Shown in pieces: positions 56,167-64,000 of a stretch of DNA of 64,000 nucleotides. The notes beneath the pieces were generated by a model. It had not been told where the DNA came from and ran no database searches. It saw nothing but the letters and a program-made list of their open reading frames with translations. Position 1 is the stretch's first letter. Each line of letters opens with the position of its first letter. This stretch comes from Marinobacter sp. F3R11. Lineage in GTDB: Bacteria; Pseudomonadota; Gammaproteobacteria; Pseudomonadales; Oleiphilaceae. Both the position numbers and the translations under genes were made by a program. Location: positions 62,001-126,000 of the forward strand of contig NZ_QOCH01000013.1 in the NCBI RefSeq assembly GCF_003318275.1, given 5' to 3'.

Positions 56167-56598
56167 TCAGGCAATAATCAGTTGTGACAGCACAGGTGCC
56201 AGAGATCGTTTGACCTCCGCCAGCCCGGCTTCATCATAAGGAACTGGCGGCTGCTTACCCCATACAGGGCCTGGCCATGCAGGATCACCCTCAAAACGGA
56301 CAATATGGTGCAAGTGCAGCTGGGGAACCATGTTTCCCAGCGCCGCCACGTTCATCTTGTCGCCGCTAAATACTTCCATCATCCCACGACCAAGCGCGGA
56401 GGATTCCTGCACCAGCTGGCTCTGCTGCTCCGGGTTCAGTTCGTAGATTTCACGAATGCCGGCGAGTGCCGGCACCAGCAATACCCAGGGCCAGGTTTTA
56501 TCATTCATCAGCCGGATTTCACATAAGCGACTCCGGCCCAGACTGATCGTATCTGCAGCCAACCGCTCGTGAAGACAGAATTTCTGACCCTGAGTCAT
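56167..56598 (-). CDS. HIT-domain protein
   Basis: 143 aa histidine-triad protein with the motif QLHLHHIVRFEGDPAWPGPVWG, which fits HIT hydrolases or nucleotidyl transferases acting on dinucleoside or adenylated substrates. ATG at 56598 has AGGG upstream; a longer frame overlaps ugd. Lies 19 bases after the ugd stop on the same strand. Confidence 0.85.
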   Translation of the reverse strand: MTQGQKFCLHERLAADTISLGRSRLCEIRLMNDKTWPWVLLVPALAGIREIYELNPEQQSQLVQESSALGRGMMEVFSGDKMNVAALGNMVPQLHLHHIVRFEGDPAWPGPVWGKQPPVPYDEAGLAEVKRSLAPVLSQLIIA

Positions 56599-56617
56599 GG
56601 TCGCACCCTGTTCTCGT

Positions 56618-57961
56618 TCAATCACAGTGGAACTGATTACGGCCGCGACCGATGGCGTAATAAATCAGACCGTGACGTTCGAGCATCTCCGGTTCATAAA
56701 GGTTACGCCCGTCAAATACTGCTGGCTCACGCAATGTTGACGCGATAGCCGCAAAATCAGGTGAGCGGAACTCTTTCCACTCTGTACAGATTACCAGTAC
56801 ATCCGCACCCCGAAGCGCCTGCTCTTTTGTACCACAAAGCACAAGGCCTTCGCGGTCGCCGTAAATACGCTGGGTCTCTTCCATGGCTTCCGGATCGAAT
56901 GCCTGAACAGACGCGCCAGCACTCCACAAATCTTCCATCAGTGTCCGGGCCGAAGCTTCACGCATGTCGTCGGTATTTGGCTTGAATGCCAGCCCCCAGA
57001 CTGCTACCACCTTGCCCTTAAGATCACCGCAGAAATAATGACTGACTTTGTCGAAAAGCACATGCTTCTGGGCGTAGTTAACTGTCTCTACAGCATTCAG
57101 CAAATGCGCTTCGTAGCCACAATCACTAGCCGTGCGCGCCAGAGCCTGCACATCCTTGGGGAAACAGGAACCACCGTAGCCACAGCCCGGGTAGATAAAG
57201 TGGTAGCCGATACGCGGGTCGGAACCTATACCACGTCGAACCGCCTCAATATCGGCACCCAGGCGCTCGGCGAGGTTCGCAATCTCGTTCATGAAGCTGA
57301 TTTTAGTGGCCAGCAACGAGTTTGCAGCGTACTTGGTCAGTTCTGCTGACCGGATGTCCATGAAAATCATGCGGTCATGGTTACGATTGAACGGGTAATA
57401 AACTTCACGAAGTACGTCCGCCGCTCTGTCGCTGTCGGTTCCGATGATGATGCGGTCCGGCTTCATGAAATCGTTGATCGCCGCGCCTTCTTTAAGAAAC
57501 TCAGGGTTGGAGACCACATCGAACTCAAGCTCCAGACCACGATGATCGAGCTGGGCCCGGACTGCCGCCTTGACCTTGTCGCCAGTGCCGACCGGCACCG
57601 TAGACTTATCTACGATGACCTTGTAATCATCCATGTACTGACCGATAGACTTGGCAACCGCCGTTACGTACTGCAGATCGGCGGAACCGTCTTCATCCGG
57701 TGGTGTGCCCACTGCGATGAACTGGAGAACCCCGTGCTGAACGGCTTCCTCTACATCCGTGGTGAATGCCAGGCGCCCTGCTTCAAACGTATGCTTTACG
57801 ATGTCGTCCAGCCCGGGTTCGTAAATAGGGATCTGACCATTCTTGAGTTTGTCGATCTTGGCCTGATCAACATCCATGCAAAGTACGTCATGGCCAACGT
57901 CGGCCAGACAGGCCCCAGTCACAAGCCCGACATAACCGGTACCAAAAATCGTTATCTTCAT
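56618..57961 (-). CDS. ugd: UDP-glucose 6-dehydrogenase
   Basis: 447 aa enzyme oxidising UDP-glucose to UDP-glucuronate. NAD motif [33 protein letters not shown], and the catalytic cysteine in [14 protein letters not shown]. Its product is the substrate of the epimerase at 19.9 kb, and GalU makes its substrate. Downstream of galE by 39 bases. Confidence 0.95.
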   Translation of the reverse strand: MKITIFGTGYVGLVTGACLADVGHDVLCMDVDQAKIDKLKNGQIPIYEPGLDDIVKHTFEAGRLAFTTDVEEAVQHGVLQFIAVGTPPDEDGSADLQYVTAVAKSIGQYMDDYKVIVDKSTVPVGTGDKVKAAVRAQLDHRGLELEFDVVSNPEFLKEGAAINDFMKPDRIIIGTDSDRAADVLREVYYPFNRNHDRMIFMDIRSAELTKYAANSLLATKISFMNEIANLAERLGADIEAVRRGIGSDPRIGYHFIYPGCGYGGSCFPKDVQALARTASDCGYEAHLLNAVETVNYAQKHVLFDKVSHYFCGDLKGKVVAVWGLAFKPNTDDMREASARTLMEDLWSAGASVQAFDPEAMEETQRIYGDREGLVLCGTKEQALRGADVLVICTEWKEFRSPDFAAIASTLREPAVFDGRNLYEPEMLERHGLIYYAIGRGRNQFHCD

Positions 57962-58000
57962 CCTTTAAATCCCGATATCTATAATATTTAAAAAAAGTTT

Positions 58001-58996
58001 TTAGTGACTGCCCGCAGCTTTTTTCTTCTGCCAGATTGCTTCCCAGGCCAACGCAGTGCCGACAATCGTTTCCAGATCGTCGTAAACGGGCTGCCAGCCG
58101 AGAGTCTTTTTAATCAGTGTATTGTCTGCCATCAGGGCAGCAGGATCACCAGCACGACGCCCCGCTTCCTCTACAGGAAATTCAACCCCAGACTGCTTGC
58201 GCACCATGTCTATGACTTCCCGGACGGTAAAGCCACGACCATAGCCACAGTTCATGACTTTTGAGTCTCCGCCGCCGGCCATGTAATCAAGAGCCATTAC
58301 GTGGGCGCTGGCGAGATCTTCCACATGGATGTAATCGCGAACACAGGTGCCATCACTGGTATCGTAATCTGTACCGAAAATGCTCATCCCGTCACGCTGC
58401 CCGGTCACACATTCACAGGCTACCTTGATAAGGTGGGTCGCTTCAGGGGTCGCCTGGCCAAGCAGTCCGTCGGGATTTGCGCCGGCCACATTGAAGTAGC
58501 GCAAAACAACGTAATTCAGGTTGGACGCAGCGGCGAGATCCATGATCATCCGCTCACTCATCATTTTCGACGCGCCATAGGGATTGATCGGCGCAAGCGG
58601 TAAGTTTTCAGTGAGAACCGTCTGCTCCGGCGTGCCATAAACCGCAGCGGTTGAGGAAAATACCATATAAGGCACTTTGAACTTCTCGACAGCCTTGAGC
58701 AGATTCAGCGTATTGCGAGTATTGTTGCTGTAGTACTTGAGCGGGTTCTCGACAGATTCCGGAACCACAATATTGGCAGCAAAGTGGAGAACCGCCTCGA
58801 ACTGGTGATTTGAAAAGACCTGATCAATATCGGCTTCGTTCGCAAGATCACCGACAACCAGCTCTCCCGCCGTCACTGCCCAGCGGTAGCCAGTCGAAAG
58901 ATTATCGAAAACGACAATATCATGTCCGGCCTCTGCCAGTTGGCGAACAACATGGCTACCAATGTACCCGGCCCCGCCGGTCACTAAAACTTTCAC
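58001..58996 (-). CDS. galE: UDP-glucose 4-epimerase
   Basis: 331 aa NAD-dependent epimerase. GGAGYIGSHVVRQLAEAG, the SSTAAVYG segment, catalytic YGASK, and RYFNVAGANPDG. GTG start with AAGGAG nine bases upstream, overlapping the region behind tadA. The three genes tadA, galE, ugd run together. Confidence 0.94.
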   Translation of the reverse strand: MKVLVTGGAGYIGSHVVRQLAEAGHDIVVFDNLSTGYRWAVTAGELVVGDLANEADIDQVFSNHQFEAVLHFAANIVVPESVENPLKYYSNNTRNTLNLLKAVEKFKVPYMVFSSTAAVYGTPEQTVLTENLPLAPINPYGASKMMSERMIMDLAAASNLNYVVLRYFNVAGANPDGLLGQATPEATHLIKVACECVTGQRDGMSIFGTDYDTSDGTCVRDYIHVEDLASAHVMALDYMAGGGDSKVMNCGYGRGFTVREVIDMVRKQSGVEFPVEEAGRRAGDPAALMADNTLIKKTLGWQPVYDDLETIVGTALAWEAIWQKKKAAGSH

Positions 58997-59002
58997 GCAG
59001 AA

Positions 59003-59506
59003 TTACTCCTTCCCTGAACCTTGTTGTCGCCGCTGCCGGATCTCGGCCCGCCGGCGGCTGAAAAATTCGCTAAGCACCCGGCCGCAATCTTCCTGCAGGA
59101 TGCCCCCGACCGCTTCTACCTGCCAGTTCAGATGGGGCTCATCCAATGTACGCCGGGTAGATTCAACCGCGCCGGATTTGGGTTCGCAGGCCCCATAAAC
59201 AACCCGGCTGATACGGCTGTGAACAATAGCACCGACGCACATGGTGCAGGGCTCCAGCGTGACATAAAGAGTTGCTCCAGTCAGCCGGTAATTACCTACC
59301 CTTGCAGCCGCATCGCGCAAGGCACATATCTCCGCATGGGCTGTCGGATCACACCCGGAGATTGGCGAGTTAAAACCTGTCCCGATTTCTTTGCCATCAC
59401 GCACAACAACGGCACCGACAGGGACCTCATCCTGGGATGCGGCCCGTTCCGCCAGAGTCAGTGCACGTCGCATCCAGTAATTATCGTCTTTGTCTAACCC
59501 TGGCAT
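59003..59506 (-). CDS. tadA: tRNA adenosine(34) deaminase
   Basis: 167 aa cytidine-deaminase-fold enzyme that makes inosine at tRNA position 34. Zinc motifs H57-A-E and P86-C87-x2-C90 are present in DPTAHAEICALRDA and LEPCTMCVGAIVHSR. The start at 59506 (MPGLDKDDNYWMRRAL) gives the family length; the frame is open for 57 further codons upstream without family similarity. Confidence 0.93.
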   Translation of the reverse strand: MPGLDKDDNYWMRRALTLAERAASQDEVPVGAVVVRDGKEIGTGFNSPISGCDPTAHAEICALRDAAARVGNYRLTGATLYVTLEPCTMCVGAIVHSRISRVVYGACEPKSGAVESTRRTLDEPHLNWQVEAVGGILQEDCGRVLSEFFSRRRAEIRQRRQQGSGKE

Positions 59507-59751
59507 AACACGGCTCTGCTGAAAACTTCGGGAGGCGGATGGCCTGCTGGTGAGGCTTTGAAGGGGCATAAAAATACCATTATTCGCTTTTATTACCAAG
59601 CAACCCCGTAGACGCCCAACTCTTTTGTAAACGGCCCCGCCATCAAGTTTGATCTTGACCTGGGTCATGGAAACCATGCCCGGTCCATATCAAGTTGGGA
59701 TAGCAACATATGAGGTTTGGCAGCTTTGTACCCTAAAGAGGAGAAAGTGAC

Positions 59752-60783
59752 ATGAAAGCATTGGTATATCATGGCCCGGGCAAGCGCAGCTGGGAAGACA
59801 AGCCTCAGCCTGCGATCGAGAAACCTACGGATGCAGTGGTTCGCATCACTCATACCACCATCTGCGGTACTGACCTGCACATTCTCAAAGGTGATGTCCC
59901 TGCAGTAGAAGAAGGCCGGATTCTGGGCCACGAAGGCCTGGGTGTTGTTGAGGAAGTCGGTGATGGCGTAAGCAACATCAAGGTTGGGGACGAGGTACTG
60001 ATATCCTGCGTCACGTCCTGTGGTCGCTGCGACTACTGCAAACGTGGAGTTTACGCCCATTGTCGTGATGGCGGATGGATTCTCGGCCATCTGATCGACG
60101 GTACTCAGGCCGAGTATGTACGCATCCCCCATGCGGATAACAGCCTGTATGTGGTGCCCAAGGATATGGATCGTGCTGCGGCCGTCATGCTCAGCGACAT
60201 TCTGCCCACCGGGCATGAAATCGGCGCCCTGAACGGCGAGGTCAAGCTCGGAGACACTGTCGCCATCGTCGGCGCAGGTCCTATAGGGCTGGCTGCACTG
60301 ATAACCTCCCGTTTCTATTCCCCGGCGCGGATCATCATGATCGATCCGGACGAAAACCGTCTGGCCATGGCAAAAATGCTTGGCGCTACTGACACCATAG
60401 CCCGGGATCCGATTGAAGCGATAAAAGAGCTGACCAATGGTGAAGGCGTCGACGTAGCCATGGAAGCCGTAGGCATTCCTGAAACCTTTGATATCTGCCA
60501 GGATATTATTCGCGCCGGCGGCCATATCGCCAATATCGGCGTGCACGGCAAGAGCGTTGAATTCAAGCTGCAGGACTTGTGGATCAAGAACATCACCCTG
60601 CGCACTGGCCTGGTGAACACCGACACCATCCCTGTATTGATGCGGTTCGTTGAAAGCGGCGGCGTCAAGCCTGCAGACCTGGTGACCCACCGCTTCAAGC
60701 TAGACGATATCGAAAAAGCTTACGACATCTTCAGCAATGCGGCTAAAGAACAGGCGATCAAGATGCTGTTGACCGCCGAGTAA
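59752..60783 (+). CDS. Zinc-dependent alcohol dehydrogenase
   Basis: 343 aa medium-chain dehydrogenase. Catalytic zinc site with CGTD and GHEGLGVV, structural zinc cysteines in CVTSCGRCDYCKRGVYAHC, and the NAD-binding VGAGPIGLAALI. It starts after AAAGAGGAGAAAG. Substrate is probably a short or medium alcohol or aldehyde; divergent from tadA. Confidence 0.92.
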   Translation: MKALVYHGPGKRSWEDKPQPAIEKPTDAVVRITHTTICGTDLHILKGDVPAVEEGRILGHEGLGVVEEVGDGVSNIKVGDEVLISCVTSCGRCDYCKRGVYAHCRDGGWILGHLIDGTQAEYVRIPHADNSLYVVPKDMDRAAAVMLSDILPTGHEIGALNGEVKLGDTVAIVGAGPIGLAALITSRFYSPARIIMIDPDENRLAMAKMLGATDTIARDPIEAIKELTNGEGVDVAMEAVGIPETFDICQDIIRAGGHIANIGVHGKSVEFKLQDLWIKNITLRTGLVNTDTIPVLMRFVESGGVKPADLVTHRFKLDDIEKAYDIFSNAAKEQAIKMLLTAE

Positions 60784-60811
60784 GGGATACCTGCATCCAC
60801 TCGCATCCTGA

Positions 60812-60837
60812 ACCGCGCGGGGGATTACCCGCGCGGT
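60812..60837. terminator. Strong hairpin between the alcohol dehydrogenase and lipoprotein genes
   Basis: Perfect ten-base stem ACCGCGCGGG / CCCGCGCGGT with a six-base loop, 30 bases after the dehydrogenase stop and between convergent genes. No T run, so a bidirectional transcript barrier is inferred. Confidence 0.5.
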
Positions 60838-60903
60838 GTCATCAGGAACGGGATACATGCTCAATACCAGGGCAGTTTCGGCCGCTTACGGAATTATCCC
60901 GGT

Positions 60904-61203
60904 TTATTGGCCGGAACCATTCGGACCACCTTGCCTTGCTGGTGGCCGCCCTTCCGGAGCACAGGCCAAGCCTTCTTCATCCCGTGGTAAAACAATACAC
61001 GACCCGCTTATTTCCTCACCGCGCCGACCAGCGAAGCTGCACTTATCCCCTTCAGAAAGGTCTGCACAGGCGTCAATGGCTTCAGCTGGTGGGCCTTGCG
61101 GCCTGGTACGCTCTCCTGAAGCCGTACATGATACGGATGCAAGTGCCATCGCCCCGAAAACAAGCGCTGTGAAAAATCTGGTCTTACCGTTGTTCGGTGA
61201 CAT
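60904..61203 (-). CDS. Small cysteine-rich lipoprotein
   Basis: 99 aa with lipobox ASVSC (Cys26) and a short domain with four further cysteines (C46, C55, C69, C81) around GDKCSFAGRRGE, then a Pro/Gly-rich tail. No known family assigned. It lies behind the BaeSR-like regulator genes on the same strand (112-base gap), so it may be a target of that system. The pattern is compatible with two disulfides. Confidence 0.7.
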   Translation of the reverse strand: MSPNNGKTRFFTALVFGAMALASVSCTASGERTRPQGPPAEAIDACADLSEGDKCSFAGRRGEEISGSCIVLPRDEEGLACAPEGRPPARQGGPNGSGQ

Positions 61204-61315
61204 GTCAAACTCTCTCCTGGTTTTGCTGTAGAGGTGCTCAGTCTGGCTAATAAGTAAGAAGGAACTATGGAGGAATTATGGAGAACTCATGGAGATTCAG
61301 ACGCGTCAGTTTTCA

Positions 61316-62002
61316 TCATTCAATCTTATAACCCACACCGTAGGTAGAATGAATAACCTCTTCATCCCCCATAGCCCGGGAAAGTTTTTTACGCAGATTC
61401 TTTATGTGGCTATCGATAGTACGATCACTGACGACCCGGTCGTCATGATAGCTTGACCGCATAAGGCTTTCCCTCGAATACACTCTGCCGGGGTGGGACA
61501 ACAAGGTCTGCAGCATACGGAATTCCACCGGCGTCAGATCCAGCTCTTCATCCCCGACCTGGCACAGAAAGCGGTCGGGGAACAGAGAAATACCGCGATA
61601 TTCAACTATGTCGCGGGTACCCGAAACCGGAGGCTGGTTCACCCGCCGAAGAATGGTACGCACCCGTGCAACTACCTCACGGGGTAAAAAGGGTTTGCAG
61701 ACATAGTCATCCGCTCCCATCTCCAGGCCAAGCAACCGATCGATTTCATCCACCCGGGCTGTGAGCATCAGAATCGGTACAGAGGAAAACTGTCTTACCT
61801 CTCTGCAAATGCTTAAACCATCCTTTCCCGGCAGCATCAGGTCCAGTATTACAAATGCAGGGTTACCAGCCTTGATCACCGCGACGGCATCAGAGCCATC
61901 GTTCAATACACGGGTTTTAAAACCATCCTTCTCCAGATAGTCGACGAGTATCTGCGCGATCTTATCCTCATCTTCCACGATGATAATTGTCTGGTCAGTC
62001 AT
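61316..62002 (-). CDS. OmpR-family response regulator (BaeR-like)
   Basis: 228 aa: receiver domain with IIIVEDEDKIAQILVDYLEK, phospho-acceptor aspartate in VILDLMLPGKDG, and LTARVDEIDRLLGLEMGADD, followed by a winged-helix DNA-binding domain (LTPVEFRMLQTLLSHPGRV, SHIKNLRKKLS). ATG is one base beyond the kinase stop. The envelope stress regulator BaeR is the closest known type. Confidence 0.9.
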   Translation of the reverse strand: MTDQTIIIVEDEDKIAQILVDYLEKDGFKTRVLNDGSDAVAVIKAGNPAFVILDLMLPGKDGLSICREVRQFSSVPILMLTARVDEIDRLLGLEMGADDYVCKPFLPREVVARVRTILRRVNQPPVSGTRDIVEYRGISLFPDRFLCQVGDEELDLTPVEFRMLQTLLSHPGRVYSRESLMRSSYHDDRVVSDRTIDSHIKNLRKKLSRAMGDEEVIHSTYGVGYKIE

Positions 62003-62003
62003 T

Positions 62004-63452
62004 TCATGTCCCGGCAGTGATTGGAAAAACCAACTCGATACACAAGCCACCCAGTTCAGACGGAGTCGCTGTAATGGTTCCTTGATGGGCTTCCACGATA
62101 TTCCGGCAGATCGCCAGCCCGAGGCCCACCCCTGCAATACGACGACTGCGGGATACCTCATGACGATAGAGTGGCTCAAACAGCTTTTCGCATTCATCGA
62201 CATCCACACCTGGTGGCGTGTCCTGAATTCTGACAACTATCCTGGTTCCCCTTCGGGCCAGCGTAATGTCTATTCGCCCCGGAGAATCTGTGTACGCCAG
62301 CGAGTTTTCCAGCAGATTGATGAACAACTGATCCAGGCGCTGACTATCACCACTTATCATTTTATCCGTCTCACCACTGACTTGCAGGTCGATGCCCTTA
62401 TCAGTAGCCCGCCCGCGGATTCCATCAACCGCGGCGGTCACGCGCTGCATGAGATCCACCGGAGCAAATGAATAACGCAAGCCACCGATATCGGATACGG
62501 AGAGCTCATAAAGATCATCAATCAGACGACGCAGGCGTGAAACTTCCTGATCCAGCGAGAGAATCTGAGCCATATCCAGGGGCCGGATACCATCCTTCAT
62601 GGTTTCAATCTCACCTATGAGTACCGTAACCGGTGTGCGCAACTCGTGGGAGATACTGGCAAGCCAGCGTTGGCGGGAGGACCTGCTTTCTTCCAGTTTG
62701 TGGGCCAGCCTGTCCAGATCACCCATCAACTGGCCTAACTCATCGGCTCTGTGCTCATTGAGCCGAACGGCATAATCACCACTCGATAACTGAGCAATAG
62801 CCGAAATCGCACGACGGATCGGAGCCAGCAGTACCCGGGTCAGCAACAATGAAACCACGAGCGCCAGCATCAGGGAGACAATCCCGATCAGGCCACTGGT
62901 TACCCACTGTTGCCGGGAAAATGCGGTTTCCTGCGGTAAGCTGAAGTGACGTCTGGGAGCACTGCGTAACTCACCTACCGGCTCGCCATCAACCAGCACC
63001 GGTACCCTGATGGGCCTGGTCTCGGCTGCAGACGGGAGAGAGCCTGCAATTAACTCTCCCTGAGTGGTATACAAGGCGGTGGGCGGCCCAAGTTCCCGGG
63101 CCCACTCCATGCCTGCGGGATACGAAGGCACTGTACCCGGAACCGACAACATCAAACCCCGTGGCGGTGGTCTGCCCATGCTTACTGCTTCTTCCAGATT
63201 GGCCGGCGCATGTTCCCACAGGATTCCCTCAAACCGTTGCCGGTTCATCCCGGACCAGGAGTTCCCGGCATCCGCATACTCCCGGGACAAGCTGGCCGCG
63301 ACCAGCTTCAGTCGTGATTCCTCCAGAGCATTGACATAATCAAGGAACCCCTGTTCGAAGCTCCAGCGCGCAAGGCCAAGGGTTGATATCAGTATTACCA
63401 GGGTCAGCCCCAGAAACGACAGGATCAGTTTTTTCGAAATAGATAGCTTCAT
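62004..63452 (-). CDS. Sensor histidine kinase (BaeS-like)
   Basis: 482 aa inner-membrane kinase: N-terminal membrane helix, periplasmic sensor domain (about residues 40-170), second helix, HAMP, dimerisation helix with the phospho-acceptor histidine in SISHELRTPV, and an ATPase domain with NLLENSLAYTD and GVGLGLAICRNIVEAH. Start at 63452 gives a membrane helix right at the amino end; an ATG at 63491 overlaps the upstream gene. Co-transcribed with the regulator. Confidence 0.9.
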   Translation of the reverse strand: MKLSISKKLILSFLGLTLVILISTLGLARWSFEQGFLDYVNALEESRLKLVAASLSREYADAGNSWSGMNRQRFEGILWEHAPANLEEAVSMGRPPPRGLMLSVPGTVPSYPAGMEWARELGPPTALYTTQGELIAGSLPSAAETRPIRVPVLVDGEPVGELRSAPRRHFSLPQETAFSRQQWVTSGLIGIVSLMLALVVSLLLTRVLLAPIRRAISAIAQLSSGDYAVRLNEHRADELGQLMGDLDRLAHKLEESRSSRQRWLASISHELRTPVTVLIGEIETMKDGIRPLDMAQILSLDQEVSRLRRLIDDLYELSVSDIGGLRYSFAPVDLMQRVTAAVDGIRGRATDKGIDLQVSGETDKMISGDSQRLDQLFINLLENSLAYTDSPGRIDITLARRGTRIVVRIQDTPPGVDVDECEKLFEPLYRHEVSRSRRIAGVGLGLAICRNIVEAHQGTITATPSELGGLCIELVFPITAGT

Positions 63453-63472
63453 TCCAGCGGTCACAAAGTTAT

Positions 63473-64000
63473 TCAAGCCTGATCCGGCCATCTGTCAAAG
63501 GGCTGTTTTTCAAGCTGCATATTACCGTCTGCATCTTTGTAGATATTAATCCAGGCCTGCCAGTTCTCGTCATCGATTTCAGGATAATCAAGCCGGTAAT
63601 GACTGCAGCGACTCTCTTTGCGCATCAGTGATGCCTTTAATTTCATTTCAGCTGTGACAATCATATTACGGGTTTCATGGGCAAGCCTCAGGTGATGCCG
63701 GTCCTCCGCCAGCAACATGGGTACATGATGCTCTTTCAGTTCCTCCACATACGCCAGAGCACCATTCAGCATTCTTTCCTTTTTGATATACAGAACGAAG
63801 TTGGGGATCATTACCGCTTGCAGAACCTGTGTTACCCATGCGGGGCTGTAGCCTCTCTCCCGCTTCAGCGGAGCGAGAATCTCTTCATTGATTTGTTCCA
63901 GCCTGTTTTCTGGCATGGGGACACGTACAACACCGGCACTAGCCTTGGCTGCCGCCTCACCGGCAATAGCTCCCTGCACCGCTGAACCAGCCAGAGAACT
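63473..64000 (-). CDS. C-terminal part of a flavoprotein oxidoreductase (SDH/FRD family)
   Basis: The frame is open to the window end, reading SLAGSAVQGAIAGEAAAKAS, the FAD-site segment of succinate dehydrogenase/fumarate reductase flavoproteins, followed by a helical domain with HETRNMIVTAEMKLKASLMR and KESRCSHYRLDYPEIDDENW. About 175 residues are seen; the catalytic N-terminal part is outside. The exact substrate cannot be given. It precedes the kinase on the same strand by 20 bases. Confidence 0.75.
   Translation of the reverse strand, partial: SSLAGSAVQGAIAGEAAAKASAGVVRVPMPENRLEQINEEILAPLKRERGYSPAWVTQVLQAVMIPNFVLYIKKERMLNGALAYVEELKEHHVPMLLAEDRHHLRLAHETRNMIVTAEMKLKASLMRKESRCSHYRLDYPEIDDENWQAWINIYKDADGNMQLEKQPFDRWPDQA

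Noticed and set aside
59665..60690. Minus-strand open frame opposite the alcohol dehydrogenase
   Set aside because: The plus-strand enzyme has a complete set of zinc and NAD motifs; the antisense reading has none.

Overview
This window reads as the chromosome of a marine, Marinobacter-like gammaproteobacterium. That assignment is inferred from protein families and gene order (ruvCAB-ybgC-tolQRAB-pal-cpoB-tRNA-Lys; nadA-bepA-tusA-AI-2E transporter; bcp/dapA-bamC-purC) and not from any 16S sequence. Gene density is high, most genes lie on the minus strand, and no transposase, integrase, phage gene or CRISPR array was seen.

Layout. 1-3.0 kb: methylcitrate (propionate) operon, prpR-like GntR regulator > prpB > prpC > acnD (cut by the window edge), with three near-identical palindromic operators in front. 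3.0-9.9 kb: osmoregulated periplasmic glucan operon, a TpsB-like barrel > opgG > small unknown protein > opgH > opgD. 10.1-15.1 kb: galU with a possible small upstream ORF, an HTH regulator, an exported lipase-like hydrolase with a partner protein, an EamA exporter, and tRNA-Val. 15.3-19.6 kb: redox block (cytochrome c', cytochrome b561, glutaredoxin, then a PepSY / DUF2271 / DUF4198 / flavodoxin operon). 19.9-29.1 kb: UDP-glucuronate epimerase, outer-membrane barrel, purC, bamC, dapA, bcp, AI-2E family permease, tusA-like, bepA, nadA.

29.2-45.0 kb: an 18-gene ethanolamine-utilisation microcompartment operon, all minus strand, transcribed eutS-P-Q-T-D-M-M2-N-E-J-G-H-A-B-C-L and then pduS-like and pduT-like genes. 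The order matches the classical enterobacterial eut operon up to eutL. The positions of eutK and eutR are taken by a flavin/iron-sulfur cobalamin-reductase-type protein (PduS family) and an iron-sulfur shell protein (PduT family), which belong to the propanediol microcompartment. eutM is duplicated, with a changed pore residue. EutC, EutE and EutG start with the same amphipathic helix pattern, a likely cargo-targeting tag. No eut regulator is encoded here, but a compound operator (direct repeats plus a perfect palindrome) lies upstream of eutS.

45.2-55.2 kb: two identical tRNA-Lys genes with a terminator, then cpoB, pal, tolB, tolA, tolR, tolQ, ybgC, ruvB, ruvA, ruvC and aspS (cell-envelope integrity and recombination). 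55.5-64 kb: a FabR-type regulator with a TTG start, a HIT protein, ugd, galE, tadA, a zinc alcohol dehydrogenase, a small Cys-rich lipoprotein, a BaeSR-like two-component system, and the C-terminal part of a flavoprotein oxidoreductase at the window edge.

How the parts fit: GalU makes UDP-glucose, which OpgH, Ugd and GalE can use. Ethanolamine would be cleaved by EutBC to acetaldehyde and ammonia. The acetaldehyde would go to acetyl-CoA (EutE) and acetyl phosphate (EutD), or to ethanol (EutG), inside a protein shell. EutT, EutA and possibly PduS/PduT would keep the B12 cofactor active. All functions are inferred from sequence only.
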